A stretch of DNA of 64,000 bases from Chloroflexota bacterium (GTDB taxonomy: Bacteria; Chloroflexota; Anaerolineae; UBA4142; SHND01), in contig SHND01000039.1 in NCBI GenBank assembly GCA_004295045.1, positions 124,001-188,000 on the forward strand, given 5' to 3'. This document shows, piece after piece, positions 43,631-52,911 of this stretch. Numbering within the stretch: the stretch's first letter is position 1; each line of letters opens with the position of its first letter. Both the position numbers and the translations under genes were made by a program. Under the pieces are notes generated by a model, which saw only the letters and a list, made by a program, of their open reading frames with translations, had not been told where the DNA came from and did no database searches.

Positions 43631-45298
43631 ATGCGCGCGCGTTTCAATTTCCAATCCCTCATTTTACTTGTGCCGCTTGCGTTTCTCGCGCTCTTTTATT
43701 TTTATCCGCTCGGCGCGATTTTGGGTTTTTCATTTTTCGGAAGCGGCGCGTTGGACCTTTCGGGGTTTCAAGAGATTTTCAGCGACCCGTACTATCTGAA
43801 TGTTTTATGGTTCACCACTTGGCAAGCCGCGCTTTCTACAATTCTCACCGTGATTGCGGCATTGCCCGCCGCGTACATTTTTGCGCGCTATCAATTTCGC
43901 GGCCAAACGCTCGTGCGCGCCTTGACGACGCTCCCGTTCTTGATGCCGACGATTGTGGTCGCGCCCGCGTTCATCGCCTTGTTCGGACCGCGCGGGATTT
44001 TGAATACCGCGTTGATGAATCTGCTCGGCTTGACCGTTCCGCCCATCCAGCTGCTCGACACGATTTGGATCATTTTCCTCGCGCACATTTTTTACAATTA
44101 CACCATCGTCTTTCGCATCGTCAGCACGGCGTGGGCGAATCTCGATCCGCAGCTGGGCAATGCCGCGCAAATGCTCGGCGCGAACCGCACGCGCGTATTT
44201 TTTGAAATTACGTTACCTTTGTTGATGCCCGCCATCTTGGCAGCGGCGCTGCTCGTCTTTATTTTCGATTTTACTTCGTTCGGCGTCATTTTGCTTTTGG
44301 GCGGCGCGCGGTTGGCAACGCTCGAAGTGGAAATTTATCGCACCGCCGCGAATTTGTTCGACCTGCCGCTCGCCGCCGCGCTTTCTCTCGTTCAAATTCT
44401 TTTCACCTTTATTTTTATTCTTGCCTATACCATTTTACAAGCGCGCCTCGCCGCGCCCATTCGGCTGCGCCCGCAAGCGATTACCCGCCGCGCCTTAAAG
44501 ACCGTCGGCGAAAAAATTTTTGTCGCGGCGAATATTGCGGCAATGCTACTCTTTTTGCTCGCGCCGTTGGTGGTCTTGATCTTGGAATCGCTTCAAACCG
44601 CGCAAGGTTTCGGTTTGCAAAATTATTTCGCGCTGAATGAAAATGTGCGCGGCTCGGCAACATTTATTCCGCCCACCGACGCGATTCGCAATTCACTTTT
44701 GTTCGCCAGCATCACCGTCGCGCTCGCCGTCGCGTTCGGCTTGCTCGCCGCCTACGCGATCACGCGCACGCGGAGGGGCGGGGGAGTTTTTGACGCGGTA
44801 TTTTTGCTGCCGCTCGCCACATCCGCCGTGACACTCGGCTTTGGCTATATCATTGCGTTCAGCCGCACGCCATTGGATTTTCGCGCCGCGTTGTGGTTGA
44901 TTCCGGTTGCGCATACGCTCGTCGCGCTGCCGTTGGTCATTCGCAGCATTGTGCCGCTATTACGTCAAATCAAGCCGAACATGCGCGAAGCGGCTGCGCT
45001 GCTGGGCGCGAATCCAACGCGCGTTTTCCGCGAAATTGATTTGCCGATTGTCACGCGTGCCGTAATCATCGGCGCGGTGTTTGCGTTCATCATTTCGCTC
45101 GGTGAATTTGGCGCGACGACTTTGATTGCGCGTCCGGAATGGACAACGATTCCGCTCGCCATTTATCGTTTGTTGGGGCAGCCGGGGCTGGCGAATTACG
45201 GACAGGCGATGGCGTTGAGCGCGATCTTGATGCTTGTGAGCGCGGCGGCGATTGCGTTGATGGAGCGCGCGCGATTTGGGGAAGGCGCGGAGTTTTGA
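43631..45298 (+). CDS. thiP: Thiamine ABC transporter permease
   Basis: 555 aa from the ATG at 43631; a TTG 24 bp upstream is in frame. About twelve membrane helices in two homologous halves, as in ThiP-type fused permeases. Each half has an EAA-like loop: NAAQMLGANRTRVFFEITLP and EAAALLGANPTRVFREIDLP. The protein couples to ThiQ at those loops and moves thiamine, thiamine phosphate or TPP inward. The upstream gap carries the octamer array and a hairpin repeat but no clear promoter, so it is expected to be co-transcribed with thiB. Confidence 0.92.
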   Translation: MRARFNFQSLILLVPLAFLALFYFYPLGAILGFSFFGSGALDLSGFQEIFSDPYYLNVLWFTTWQAALSTILTVIAALPAAYIFARYQFRGQTLVRALTTLPFLMPTIVVAPAFIALFGPRGILNTALMNLLGLTVPPIQLLDTIWIIFLAHIFYNYTIVFRIVSTAWANLDPQLGNAAQMLGANRTRVFFEITLPLLMPAILAAALLVFIFDFTSFGVILLLGGARLATLEVEIYRTAANLFDLPLAAALSLVQILFTFIFILAYTILQARLAAPIRLRPQAITRRALKTVGEKIFVAANIAAMLLFLLAPLVVLILESLQTAQGFGLQNYFALNENVRGSATFIPPTDAIRNSLLFASITVALAVAFGLLAAYAITRTRRGGGVFDAVFLLPLATSAVTLGFGYIIAFSRTPLDFRAALWLIPVAHTLVALPLVIRSIVPLLRQIKPNMREAAALLGANPTRVFREIDLPIVTRAVIIGAVFAFIISLGEFGATTLIARPEWTTIPLAIYRLLGQPGLANYGQAMALSAILMLVSAAAIALMERARFGEGAEF

Positions 45299-45304
45299 GA
45301 GGGA

Positions 45305-45433
45305 GAGATTGGGTGATTGGGTGATTGGGTGACTAGGTGATTTTTGATTTTTGATTGACATTTCGATCCGCGATTTGCTATTCGCCATTCGCCATTCGCC
45401 ATCCGCCATCTGCCATGTGCTATCTGCGATATG
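45305..45433 (+). repeat. Octamer/heptamer array between thiP and thiQ, including the thiQ start codon
   Basis: First part (45305-45357): GAGATTGG, GTGATTGG twice, GTGACTAG, then GTGATTT, TTGATTT, TTGATTG. Second part (45364-45433): ten heptamers CGATCCG, CGATTTG, CTATTCG, CCATTCG twice, CCATCCG, CCATCTG, CCATGTG, CTATCTG, CGATATG. The last unit ends with the ATG of thiQ. No ribosome binding site is present, so the array replaces the leader. Confidence 0.85.
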
Positions 45434-46492
45434 CTTCAGATTCAAAACATTTCCAAAAATTATGACAACGCGCCGCTGTTACGCGATATTTCGTTCAACA
45501 TCGCGGACGGCGAAATTGTGTGTTTGTTGGGTCCGAGCGGCACGGGCAAAACGACGCTGCTGCGAATCATCGCGGGTTTGGAAGAAGCGGACGCGGGACA
45601 GATCGTTTTTGACGGCAAAGACCTGCGAAACATTCCGCCGCACGAGCGCGGGTTCGGCATGATGTTTCAAGACCTCGCGTTGTTTCCGCACAAAAACGTT
45701 TTTCAAAATGTCGCGTTCGGTTTGCGAATGCAAAACGTTTCACATAACGAAATTATAACACGCGTCAACGAGGCGTTAGAATTGGTAGGACTTGACGCCA
45801 ATAAATTCGCTGCGCGCGATGTGAACAATTTGTCGGGCGGCGAACAGCAGCGCGTGGCGTTGGCGCGCACGCTCGCGCCGCGTCCGCGTTTGGTGATGTT
45901 CGATGAACCGCTCGGCGCACTCGATCGGATTTTGCGCGAGGAATTGGTCCATGAGCTGCGCGTGCTGCTGAAACGCTTGCGCATGACGGCATTGTACGTA
46001 ACGCACGATCAAGGCGAAGCGTTTGCGCTTGCGGATCGGCTGATTATTTTGAATGCAGGTCAAATTCAACAAGCGGCTGCGCCCCCGGAAATTTATCAAC
46101 AACCCGCGAATGCATTCGTCGCGCGTTTCATGGGTTTGACGAATTTGATAAAGATCGAAACACTGGAGCGTAGAGATTCAGAGGTACGCGCAAAAACAGA
46201 TGCAGGCATTTTTGCGATTGCAAAGGAACGCGCGTCGAGTGAGAGCAGGTTTGTCCTGCTCCGTCCGCGTGCGCTCGAACGAATTTCCGAATCCAGCAAC
46301 GGTACTGAAAATGTGTTGCACGGCAAAATTGTCGAAACAGTGTGGCGCGCGGGACATCAACAGATTGTGCTGCAAGTGCGCGGCAGTGAATTTATTTTTG
46401 AATGGGATGGAGGCATAGAATTGAATCGCGAAAGATTTTTCGAGTTGGACGCGCACGCGATTCAGTTTTTGCCGAACGGAGAGAATCAATGA
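45431..46492 (+). CDS. thiQ: Thiamine ABC transporter ATP-binding protein
   Basis: 353 aa, longer than E. coli ThiQ because of a C-terminal TOBE-like regulatory part, so in length it resembles PotA/FbpC-type ATPases. Walker [13 protein letters not shown]-loop [13 protein letters not shown], signature [16 protein letters not shown], Walker [14 protein letters not shown] and the switch His in [11 protein letters not shown] are all present. It powers the ThiB/ThiP importer by ATP hydrolysis on the cytoplasmic side. The gene name relies on the thiB and thiP neighbours. The start ATG belongs to a heptamer array without a Shine-Dalgarno sequence. The stop overlaps the next gene (ATGA). Confidence 0.9.
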   Translation: MLQIQNISKNYDNAPLLRDISFNIADGEIVCLLGPSGTGKTTLLRIIAGLEEADAGQIVFDGKDLRNIPPHERGFGMMFQDLALFPHKNVFQNVAFGLRMQNVSHNEIITRVNEALELVGLDANKFAARDVNNLSGGEQQRVALARTLAPRPRLVMFDEPLGALDRILREELVHELRVLLKRLRMTALYVTHDQGEAFALADRLIILNAGQIQQAAAPPEIYQQPANAFVARFMGLTNLIKIETLERRDSEVRAKTDAGIFAIAKERASSESRFVLLRPRALERISESSNGTENVLHGKIVETVWRAGHQQIVLQVRGSEFIFEWDGGIELNRERFFELDAHAIQFLPNGENQ

Positions 46493-46857
46493 AATCTTTA
46501 TTACAGGAAAAATGTGTTGCGTGCCGCGCCGATTCGCCGCGCGTAACCGCACAGGAAATCCAGGAGCTGTCGCCGCAAATTCCGGATTGGAACATTGTCG
46601 AACGCGATGGGGTTCCGCATCTGGAGCGCGTGTACAAATTCAAAAATTTTGTCGAAGCATTGGCATTCACCAATCGCGTCGGCGCACTGGCGGAACAAGA
46701 GGGTCATCATCCCGCGCTGCTGACAGAGTGGGGCAAAGTGACAGTGACGTGGTGGACCCACAAAATCAACGGGCTGCATCGCAACGATTTTGTGATGGCG
46801 GCAAAATCGGACGAATTGTATCAAACTGCCCAAGCCGCTACTGAAAAAGCAGCGTAA
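46489..46857 (+). CDS. 4a-hydroxytetrahydrobiopterin (pterin-4a-carbinolamine) dehydratase
   Basis: 122 aa from the ATG at 46489 (ATGA overlap with thiQ); the frame continues upstream inside thiQ but that part is a shadow. The core [20 protein letters not shown] then [20 protein letters not shown] matches the PCD/DCoH family, with the catalytic HH and later His. The N-terminal [10 protein letters not shown] with a CxxC is common in bacterial members. It dehydrates 4a-carbinolamine pterins, or acts in molybdopterin-linked or transcriptional roles in some bacteria. Its inclusion in the thiamine-uptake operon is unexplained; no aromatic hydroxylase gene is nearby. Confidence 0.88.
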   Translation: MKSLLQEKCVACRADSPRVTAQEIQELSPQIPDWNIVERDGVPHLERVYKFKNFVEALAFTNRVGALAEQEGHHPALLTEWGKVTVTWWTHKINGLHRNDFVMAAKSDELYQTAQAATEKAA

Positions 46858-46862
46858 CAGAA

Positions 46863-46890
46863 TTGCAAATCACGCGGGATGTTTTACAAT
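46863..46890 (+). promoter_or_regulatory. Candidate promoter for the propeller protein gene
   Basis: TTGCAA (46863-46868), 16 bp, TACAAT (46885-46890). The leader would be about 68 nt to the ATG at 46965. Confidence 0.5.
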
Positions 46891-46964
46891 GCCAACGCGC
46901 GGCGAAAACATAGAGACGCGGCGTGCAAGTAACCAAAGAACACAAACACTCGAGGGCAAACATA

Positions 46965-48347
46965 ATGAGGCACAAGAATTTTGTTTGGATTGGCATCGCG
47001 TTTTTCAGTGTGTTGATGCTTGGCGCACTGGTGTGGGCGGGAAGCAGTCTCGCTGCCGGAGGAACCGGTCCGGGCGATGCCCTACCCATCACAGGCAAAT
47101 TGGCAACAATACCAGCCGGCGCGGAGGTGTGGTACAAATTCGACGAAAGCGGAAACAACGAACTTGTCACAGCAATGCTGGACATGAAGGGACAAAGCGG
47201 GGTTTTATTTCGGGTGTACACGCCCGGATCTATCGCGCGGTGGATAGCCCAAGGCGGCTTGCATTCTGTCGGCGTCAGCAGCGCATCCCCCGAATATGAC
47301 CAAGTATGGGAAGGGCGGTTTGAATCTGCCGGCACATATTACCTCGCTCTACAAAACAGAAGCGGTTATCCGATAGAGTATCGCTTGAATGTGCAAGGTG
47401 ATGGTGTCAAGACTGCCACCATTGCAACGCCAACCGCAACGCCGCTGCCAAATCCCTTTGCCACGCGTGTGCCGGAAGGTACGTTGAGCGGCGGCAAAAT
47501 TATTTTCCAAGAATCATCGGGCGGAAATATCTATACCGTGAACGCGGATGGCACAGGTTTGCGCCGCGTCACCTTTGGGCTGGACCCAGCATTTTCACCA
47601 GACGGCTCTAAATTCGCATTTGCGCGGCAAGGTCCCATACCGGGTTTGCTGATATCAAACACCGATGGCTCCAACGAGCGCAATGTGGCGGGTGGTACGC
47701 AAGTGCGTTCGCCAACGTGGGCAAATGAAAACGAGGTTGTGTATTCGAGCGTTGCGCGCGTGACTGCCGGCACGCCGGTCTGTTTCTTGGGACGCTGTTT
47801 TGGCGGCGATGATGTAACACGTTGGGGTTTGCTCGCCTATGATTTACGCGACGATTCGATTAACAATGTGAGTACGCCGCCCACCGGCGGAACCGTGCCG
47901 AGCGCCAATCGCGTTCTGAACAATATCGCGTTCATGAGTCCGGAATTGGGCTTGATGTTGACTTCGCTCGGCGATGCGCCGATGAAAATTATTGACAATG
48001 ATCTGACGATCAACACTCCGTCCGTTTCACCGGATGGAGCGCGTGTGACGTACATGGTTCGCCAACCGCCCTCCTGGCAGATTGTTGTGGCAGTGTGGGA
48101 TGGTACGAATCCGACTCTGCTGACGCGGAACGATCCCCTTTCGTTTAGTCATCCCGACAATGTTGCGCCAACCTTTTCGCCGGATGGGCAAGAAATTCTG
48201 TTTCTCTCGAATCGTAATGGCAAGTGGGAATTTTTTGCGATCAACGCGGATGGGACAAACGAACGACAGGTGCTGAAAAGTGTGACCGACAAATTAAACA
48301 TCCAATACAACTACAGCGCCGAGCGTGTGGCGTCTTGGGCAAAATAG
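46965..48347 (+). CDS. Secreted TolB/WD40-like beta-propeller protein
   Basis: 460 aa from the ATG at 46965, preceded by GAGGG at a suitable distance; a GTG at 46923 would add 14 residues. Residues 6-30 (FVWIGIAFFSVLMLGALVWA) form a signal peptide or anchor. A pre-peptidase-like beta domain follows (IPAGAEVWYKFDESGNN), then a Thr/Pro linker and a propeller with PD40-type repeats: GLDPAFSPDGSKFAFARQ, TPSVSPDGARVTYMV, PTFSPDGQEILFLSNRNGKW. Such proteins bind other proteins or glycans outside the cell; no catalytic residues are recognised. A strong terminator lies 10 bp after the stop. Confidence 0.8.
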   Translation: MRHKNFVWIGIAFFSVLMLGALVWAGSSLAAGGTGPGDALPITGKLATIPAGAEVWYKFDESGNNELVTAMLDMKGQSGVLFRVYTPGSIARWIAQGGLHSVGVSSASPEYDQVWEGRFESAGTYYLALQNRSGYPIEYRLNVQGDGVKTATIATPTATPLPNPFATRVPEGTLSGGKIIFQESSGGNIYTVNADGTGLRRVTFGLDPAFSPDGSKFAFARQGPIPGLLISNTDGSNERNVAGGTQVRSPTWANENEVVYSSVARVTAGTPVCFLGRCFGGDDVTRWGLLAYDLRDDSINNVSTPPTGGTVPSANRVLNNIAFMSPELGLMLTSLGDAPMKIIDNDLTINTPSVSPDGARVTYMVRQPPSWQIVVAVWDGTNPTLLTRNDPLSFSHPDNVAPTFSPDGQEILFLSNRNGKWEFFAINADGTNERQVLKSVTDKLNIQYNYSAERVASWAK

Positions 48348-48357
48348 TTTCTGTAAC

Positions 48358-48394
48358 AAAAAACCTTCGGGCGACAATTGCTCGAAGGTTTTTT
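48358..48394 (+). terminator. Intrinsic terminator
   Basis: AAAAAACCTTCG pairs with CGAAGGTTTTTT around a 13-nt loop. It closes the propeller gene and may insulate the candidate origin from read-through. Confidence 0.9.
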
Positions 48395-48599
48395 GTTCTT
48401 GGGGATAATCGCGTGTACAGAGCTTTTTCTCTCTATTTTTATTTTTCAATATATTTAGTATTCGTAGTAGGGGCTGGGGAAAAGTGGACGCGGACGATGC
48501 GTATTGGGGAATTTCACATTTTACGCGATGGGTCGCGTAGAACGCGTGAGCGTGGGCGAGATATTGGGCGCGGCTTGGAATGGCTGCGCGACAAGATGT

Positions 48600-48860
48600 G
48601 CAAGCGGACGCGATAACTTGGCAAGATGCGGAGAGTTTTCCACGCGTACATGTGGTAAAGAGATCAATGTGGACGCGAACAACTCTAACAAAAATCCGCA
48701 AAAATAAACTTATTTTTGCTATTCCTATAAATAGGGTTTCGTCCCCAAAAGTACCCAATATATCGTGCTACTAAATAGGCGACGAGGGGGGTTATCCCCA
48801 TAAACGTCCTTTTATCCACAGTTATAGGGGGGTTTTCCACAGACAAGTTGTCATAACATT
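48600..48860. other. oriC: Candidate replication origin segment downstream of dnaA
   Basis: This gene-free stretch (48395-48970) holds DnaA-box-like 9-mers: TTATCCACA (48812-48820, perfect), TTATCCCCA (48792-48800), TTTTCCACA (48833-48841), TTTTCCACG (48636-48644) and reverse sites TGTGGTAAA (48651-48659) and TGTGGACGC (48668-48676). Between the two groups lies an AT-rich run (48690-48740) with an inverted repeat AAAAATAA / TTATTTTT, suited to strand opening. Several short reading frames here lack coding character. Origin function is inferred. Confidence 0.6.
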
Positions 48861-48936
48861 ATTTCCTTTCGATGAGAATAAGCCAGAAAAAGGAAGGTTT
48901 TGTGATACTCGTCACTTGGTCTAAATCCCGTTGCTG

Positions 48937-48970
48937 AAAAAAACTTCGGCTCGCACAGAGCCGAAGTTTT
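48937..48970 (-). terminator. Intrinsic terminator of dnaA
   Basis: AAAACTTCGGCTC pairs with GAGCCGAAGTTTT, loop GCACA; on the minus strand it is followed by a T run. It starts right after the dnaA stop codon. Confidence 0.9.
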
Positions 48971-50485
48971 CTAATTGCGTCCTTGCCCGTTGTATAACCG
49001 TTCCTTGATCGCCAGCATTTCCCTGCGTCGCTGGTCGTCCTGTTCAATCTCCTGTCCGATCTTTTCAACGGAATACATCACAGTGGTGTGATCGCGTCCG
49101 CCGAGCGCTTCGCCAATTTGAGGCAGTGACGAGCCGGTGGCTTCACGCAAGAGATACATCGCCATCTGGCGCGGTGTCACCACTTCCTTGTTGCGTCCTC
49201 GCCCTTTCAAATCTTCCACGCTGACGCGATAATAATCGCAGACGGCATTGATAACCTGATCCATGCTGACCGGCGTTTGTGTCAAAATGTCCTGCAAAAC
49301 GGTCGTCGCCAGGTCCACCGTCAGCGGCGCTTGCATCAACTGCGCGTAGGCGACGACGCGCGTGAGCGCGCCGTTCAATTCGCGAATATTGGATTGAATT
49401 TTGCGCGAGAGAAAATCAATGACTTCGGACGGCACAGCCATTGGTTGGGCTTCGGCTTTGAAGCGCAGAATAGCCGCGCGCGTTTCAAAATCGGGCGGCT
49501 GAATATCCGCAATGAGTCCGCCTTCAAAGCGCGAGCGCAAACGCTCTTCCAGCGTTGCGATCGCGCGCGGGTGACGGTCGCTGGAAAGAACAATTTGTTT
49601 GTTCGCGGCGTGCAATGAATTAAAGGTGTGAAAAAATTCTTCTTGAGTGGATTCTTTCCCCGCGATAAACTGAATGTCGTCCACGAGCAAAACATCCACT
49701 TCGCGATACGCGCGGCGAAATTCTTCAGTGGTTTGCGTGCGGATCGAGTTCACCATTTCATTGGTGAACGTTTCCGACGAGACGTACACCACGTGCTTGC
49801 CGCGCAACTGGGGAATCCAGCCGAGCGCGTGCAGTAAATGCGTCTTGCCCAAGCCGGTGCCGCCGTACAGAAATAACGGATTATATGCTTCGGCGGGACG
49901 CTCGGCGACGGCGATGCACGCCGCATGCGCGAGGCGATTTGAATTCCCCACAATATACGCGTCGAACGTATATTTGGGATTCAGCGTCGCCGCTTGGGAA
50001 CGCGAGGGCGTATATTGCGAGGCGGAGCGTACTTTGTCGGTCAGCATGGGAGTTTGTACGGAATCGTTCGGGCGCGCTTGCGGCATGGCGTCGGTGGAGA
50101 CAAATGTGGATGCGCCGTTATTGGCTTCGCGGGCTGCAAGCTCATCGCCTTCGCTCTCTTCGCGCGTTTTCAAAACAAAGCGAATCTCGGCAGGATGATT
50201 CAGCACGTGATTCAATGTGCGTTCAATCATACCATACAACCGATTTTCCAACCATTGTTTTGCGTACGCGTTGCGTACGCCGACGGTCAACAAACTGCGT
50301 TCCATATCGTAAGACAAAGCAAAGGTTGGTTTGACCCACGTATCGAACGTGGCTTTGGTCATTTGTAATTGTAATTCGCCCAGCGCCGCTTGCCATAAAT
50401 GCGCCGCATTTGGCGTGAGCGGTTTGGTAGAAAATTCACGGGTGATATCGGGCGGCGCGGAGACTGGGGGGGAATGTGTAATCAT
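48971..50485 (-). CDS. dnaA: Chromosomal replication initiator protein DnaA
   Basis: 504 aa from the ATG at 50485, preceded by AGGA and placing domain I (AHLWQAALGELQLQMTKATF) near residue 28. The frame is open 40 codons further, but that extension is hydrophobic and not DnaA-like. Domain III has Walker A GGTGLGKTHLLHAL, Walker B VDVLLVDDIQFIAGK and the sensor/arginine region LSSDRHPRAIATLEERLRSR. Domain IV has the box-binding signature GGRDHTTVMYSVEKIG. It binds DnaA boxes and opens oriC. TTTCCACA directly abuts the start codon, which hints at autoregulation. dnaN, recF and gyrB, its usual neighbours, are absent from both sides. Confidence 0.97.
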   Translation of the reverse strand: MITHSPPVSAPPDITREFSTKPLTPNAAHLWQAALGELQLQMTKATFDTWVKPTFALSYDMERSLLTVGVRNAYAKQWLENRLYGMIERTLNHVLNHPAEIRFVLKTREESEGDELAAREANNGASTFVSTDAMPQARPNDSVQTPMLTDKVRSASQYTPSRSQAATLNPKYTFDAYIVGNSNRLAHAACIAVAERPAEAYNPLFLYGGTGLGKTHLLHALGWIPQLRGKHVVYVSSETFTNEMVNSIRTQTTEEFRRAYREVDVLLVDDIQFIAGKESTQEEFFHTFNSLHAANKQIVLSSDRHPRAIATLEERLRSRFEGGLIADIQPPDFETRAAILRFKAEAQPMAVPSEVIDFLSRKIQSNIRELNGALTRVVAYAQLMQAPLTVDLATTVLQDILTQTPVSMDQVINAVCDYYRVSVEDLKGRGRNKEVVTPRQMAMYLLREATGSSLPQIGEALGGRDHTTVMYSVEKIGQEIEQDDQRRREMLAIKERLYNGQGRN

Positions 50486-50654
50486 TGTGGAAATTCCTAA
50501 TAAAAGGATGGAGAAAAGCACACGCCGCATTCGGAACGAAGGTTCCCTCAGATGCGACGCGAGCGGTATCTTACAGGAATGTTTGGACGCGCGCAATATC
50601 TTCACCTTAAAATCTTGAAACGCGCGCGTAAACTTTAACGTTCTGTAATAAAGA

Positions 50655-50810
50655 ATACAATGTGGATAAAGTTAGAGCGCGTCGAGAGAAAAGAACGCAT
50701 CCACTATTTCTTGTGTCTCTGTCAGGACGCGCCTACTAAACAAATGCGCGCGTTGTGGACAACTTGCGAAAATCTGTGGAAAGAGAGTGCGTGAATGTGG
50801 ACAAGTGGTC
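50655..50810. other. DnaA-box cluster upstream of dnaA (candidate oriC/dnaA promoter region)
   Basis: In the 452-bp gap 50486-50937 there are TGTGGATAA (50661-50669, a perfect reverse DnaA box), TGTGGACAA at 50754-50762 and 50796-50804, and TGTGGAAAG at 50775-50783. All have the same orientation and lie within 150 bp, far above chance. They may form part of a bipartite origin with the boxes beyond dnaA, or regulate dnaA itself. No other feature was recognised in this gap apart from the promoter at 50888. Confidence 0.65.
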
Positions 50811-50887
50811 CAAGTGCAAGTCTGGAAACGATTTCTCTGCAAAAAACTTGAGCCGCGCGCGCTAATTTTTTCTCCGCGCGCGGCACA

Positions 50888-50896
50888 TGATATAAT
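50888..50896 (+). promoter_or_regulatory. Extended -10 promoter
   Basis: TGATATAAT (50888-50896) is an extended -10 with a perfect TATAAT; no good -35 element is seen. It lies 41 bp before the ATG at 50938. Confidence 0.5.
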
Positions 50897-50937
50897 CGCG
50901 CTCACATTTCCGCTTTCCCGCCTGCAATCAACTGTTC

Positions 50938-52911
50938 ATGTCAAAACTTTCGATTCTGTTTGTTGTTCTGCTTTGCATCGCACTCGTACTCGGCGCACTC
51001 GGTCTCGGCGCCGCCTATCTTGAAACGAAAACATTACAAGGCACAATTCTCGATCAAAGCGGCGCGCCGATTCCGCAAGCCGCGCTGACGCTCGCCGGAC
51101 GCTCGACGTTTTCGGATGCACAGGGCTATTTTGAAATTCAATTTCCGCGCGGTGAATGGGAACTGCGCGCCTTTGCGGATGGTTTTCAAGAAACGACACA
51201 GCGAATTGATGCGAACGATTGGTGGACGCAAAATTTTTCTGCCGCGCTGCAGATGACGCCAAAAGAATGGCGCGGTCAAATCATTTCGGATGAAAGCAAG
51301 ACTCCCTTGCCGAACGCGCGCATCGAATTTGACGGACAGGTGCTGCAAAGCGACGCGCAAGGTGAATTCGTTGCGTATGGCGTGCGGAATGGCACAAAAA
51401 TCAAAATTTCACAGCCCGGCTATCGCACCGCCAATGTCACCGTGCAGTCGGCGGGCGACGACAAACAAATCGCCACCATCCCGCTTGCGCCCTCCGAATT
51501 ACGCGTTCTCGTCGTTGACGCCTCGAATCAAAAACCACTGCCCGGTGTGCGCGTTCAGGCGAATGGTTCCAGCATAAATACGGACGCACAAGGCAAAGCA
51601 GTCTTTCTGGGCTTGAGCGAAGGCGCGGAAATTTCCGCCCAAGTATCGGGTTATGCCAAAGCGAGCGCGAATGCGGGAAACGATGCCCAGGTGAAATTGG
51701 AATTGCAGCCGACAACACTGCAAGGGCGCGTGATTGATTCGACAACAAAGCAAATTGTGCCGAACGCGGCGCTGCTGTTTGCGAACGCGCACGGCGCGAT
51801 GGCGCCGGGATTATCCGGCGGCGAGCAGGGCAACTTTATGATTCAAGACTTTAGCGCCGTGCCCAAGTTGTACATCAAAAAACCCGGATATTTGCTCGGC
51901 GCGTTTGATTTACAAAAAGGTGGCGCGCAAGATTTTGCATTGACGCCGTTCCAAGCCAAAGGCATCCACCTTTATTACGGCATCAAACGCGCTGACGCGG
52001 AACGTGTGCTGAGTCAATTGCAGGGCACCGAAATGAACGCGGTGGTCTTTGATGTCAAAGAAGATCCGGGGTATCTTTTGTGGGATTCGCAAGTGCCGCT
52101 CGCAAAAGAAATCGGCGCGTACGTCGAGCGCGAGTTCACCGCGCAGGATCAAGTCGAAATGTGCCGCGCGTACAAACTCTACTGCATCGCGCGCGTCACA
52201 GTGTTCAAAGACAATTTGCTCGCGCAAAACCGTCCCGACCTCGCGCTGCACAATTCGGGGGGCGGACTTTTGTACGAAAATTCCGCGTATTGGACGAATC
52301 CTGCCGAGGCGGAGGTGCAAAACTATCACATCGAGCTTGCCAAAGAACTCGCGGCGATGGGCTTTGACGAAATCCAGTACGATTACATCCGTTTTCCCGG
52401 CACGCGCGAAGTGTTGGCGAGTGAATTTGGAGACGCCGATTTTCGTGTGAGTACGATCCAAAATTTTCTGGAACGCACGGCGGAGGCGCTGCGCCCGACC
52501 ACCGCGTTTTTCTCCGGTGATGTTTTTGGTTTAACGACCGCAACGGATGACGAACAAGGCATCGGACAGGTCTGGGAAAACATTGCTCCGCCGTTTGATT
52601 ACATCTCGCCGATGATGTATCCTTCGACGTGGCGCTATGCGACAAATTTGTGGGGCAGCGCGTTCGGTATTAAAAATTGCTCTGACGCGTACGCGTGTCC
52701 GTACGAAATTATGCGCTATGGCACATTGAAAGCGCAGGAACGGACGAAAAACAATTGGACGCTCGTTCGACCTTGGCTGCAAGCATATCAGATGAATTTG
52801 TCGGATATGTTGAAACAAGCGCAAGGTTCGGACGATGCGCACAGCGCGGGCTATTTGTTTTGGAACAACCAAGGGGTGTATCCAAATGGATTGTTTCAAA
52901 GCAAAAAGTAA
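50938..52911 (+). CDS. Membrane-anchored DUF4015 putative glycoside hydrolase with carboxypeptidase-regulatory-like repeats
   Basis: 657 aa. Residues 4-27 (LSILFVVLLCIALVLGALGL) are an anchor or signal peptide. Residues about 30-340 hold four Ig-like carboxypeptidase-regulatory-type repeats (GTILDQSGAPIPQAALTLAG, then GQIISDESKTPLPNARIEFD, VLVVDASNQKPLPGVRVQAN, GRVIDSTTKQIVPNAALLFA). The C-terminal 320 residues match the DUF4015 putative glycosidase barrel: GIHLYYGIKRADAERVL, NAVVFDVKEDPGYLLW, MGFDEIQYDYIRFPGT and PFDYISPMMYPSTW. The Asp/Glu residues at strand ends (FDEIQYDYIRF) are candidate catalytic residues. It would act on an extracellular glycan. Its stop codon overlaps a heptamer array. 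Confidence 0.85.
   Translation: MSKLSILFVVLLCIALVLGALGLGAAYLETKTLQGTILDQSGAPIPQAALTLAGRSTFSDAQGYFEIQFPRGEWELRAFADGFQETTQRIDANDWWTQNFSAALQMTPKEWRGQIISDESKTPLPNARIEFDGQVLQSDAQGEFVAYGVRNGTKIKISQPGYRTANVTVQSAGDDKQIATIPLAPSELRVLVVDASNQKPLPGVRVQANGSSINTDAQGKAVFLGLSEGAEISAQVSGYAKASANAGNDAQVKLELQPTTLQGRVIDSTTKQIVPNAALLFANAHGAMAPGLSGGEQGNFMIQDFSAVPKLYIKKPGYLLGAFDLQKGGAQDFALTPFQAKGIHLYYGIKRADAERVLSQLQGTEMNAVVFDVKEDPGYLLWDSQVPLAKEIGAYVEREFTAQDQVEMCRAYKLYCIARVTVFKDNLLAQNRPDLALHNSGGGLLYENSAYWTNPAEAEVQNYHIELAKELAAMGFDEIQYDYIRFPGTREVLASEFGDADFRVSTIQNFLERTAEALRPTTAFFSGDVFGLTTATDDEQGIGQVWENIAPPFDYISPMMYPSTWRYATNLWGSAFGIKNCSDAYACPYEIMRYGTLKAQERTKNNWTLVRPWLQAYQMNLSDMLKQAQGSDDAHSAGYLFWNNQGVYPNGLFQSKK

Noticed and set aside
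48395..48900. Small reading frames in the gap before dnaA (for example 48504-48707)
   Set aside because: No ribosome site or recognisable protein; the region is better explained by DnaA boxes and an AT-rich segment.
50486..50605. Forty-residue N-terminal extension of DnaA
   Set aside because: Hydrophobic, not DnaA-like, and a later ATG with AGGA places domain I normally.
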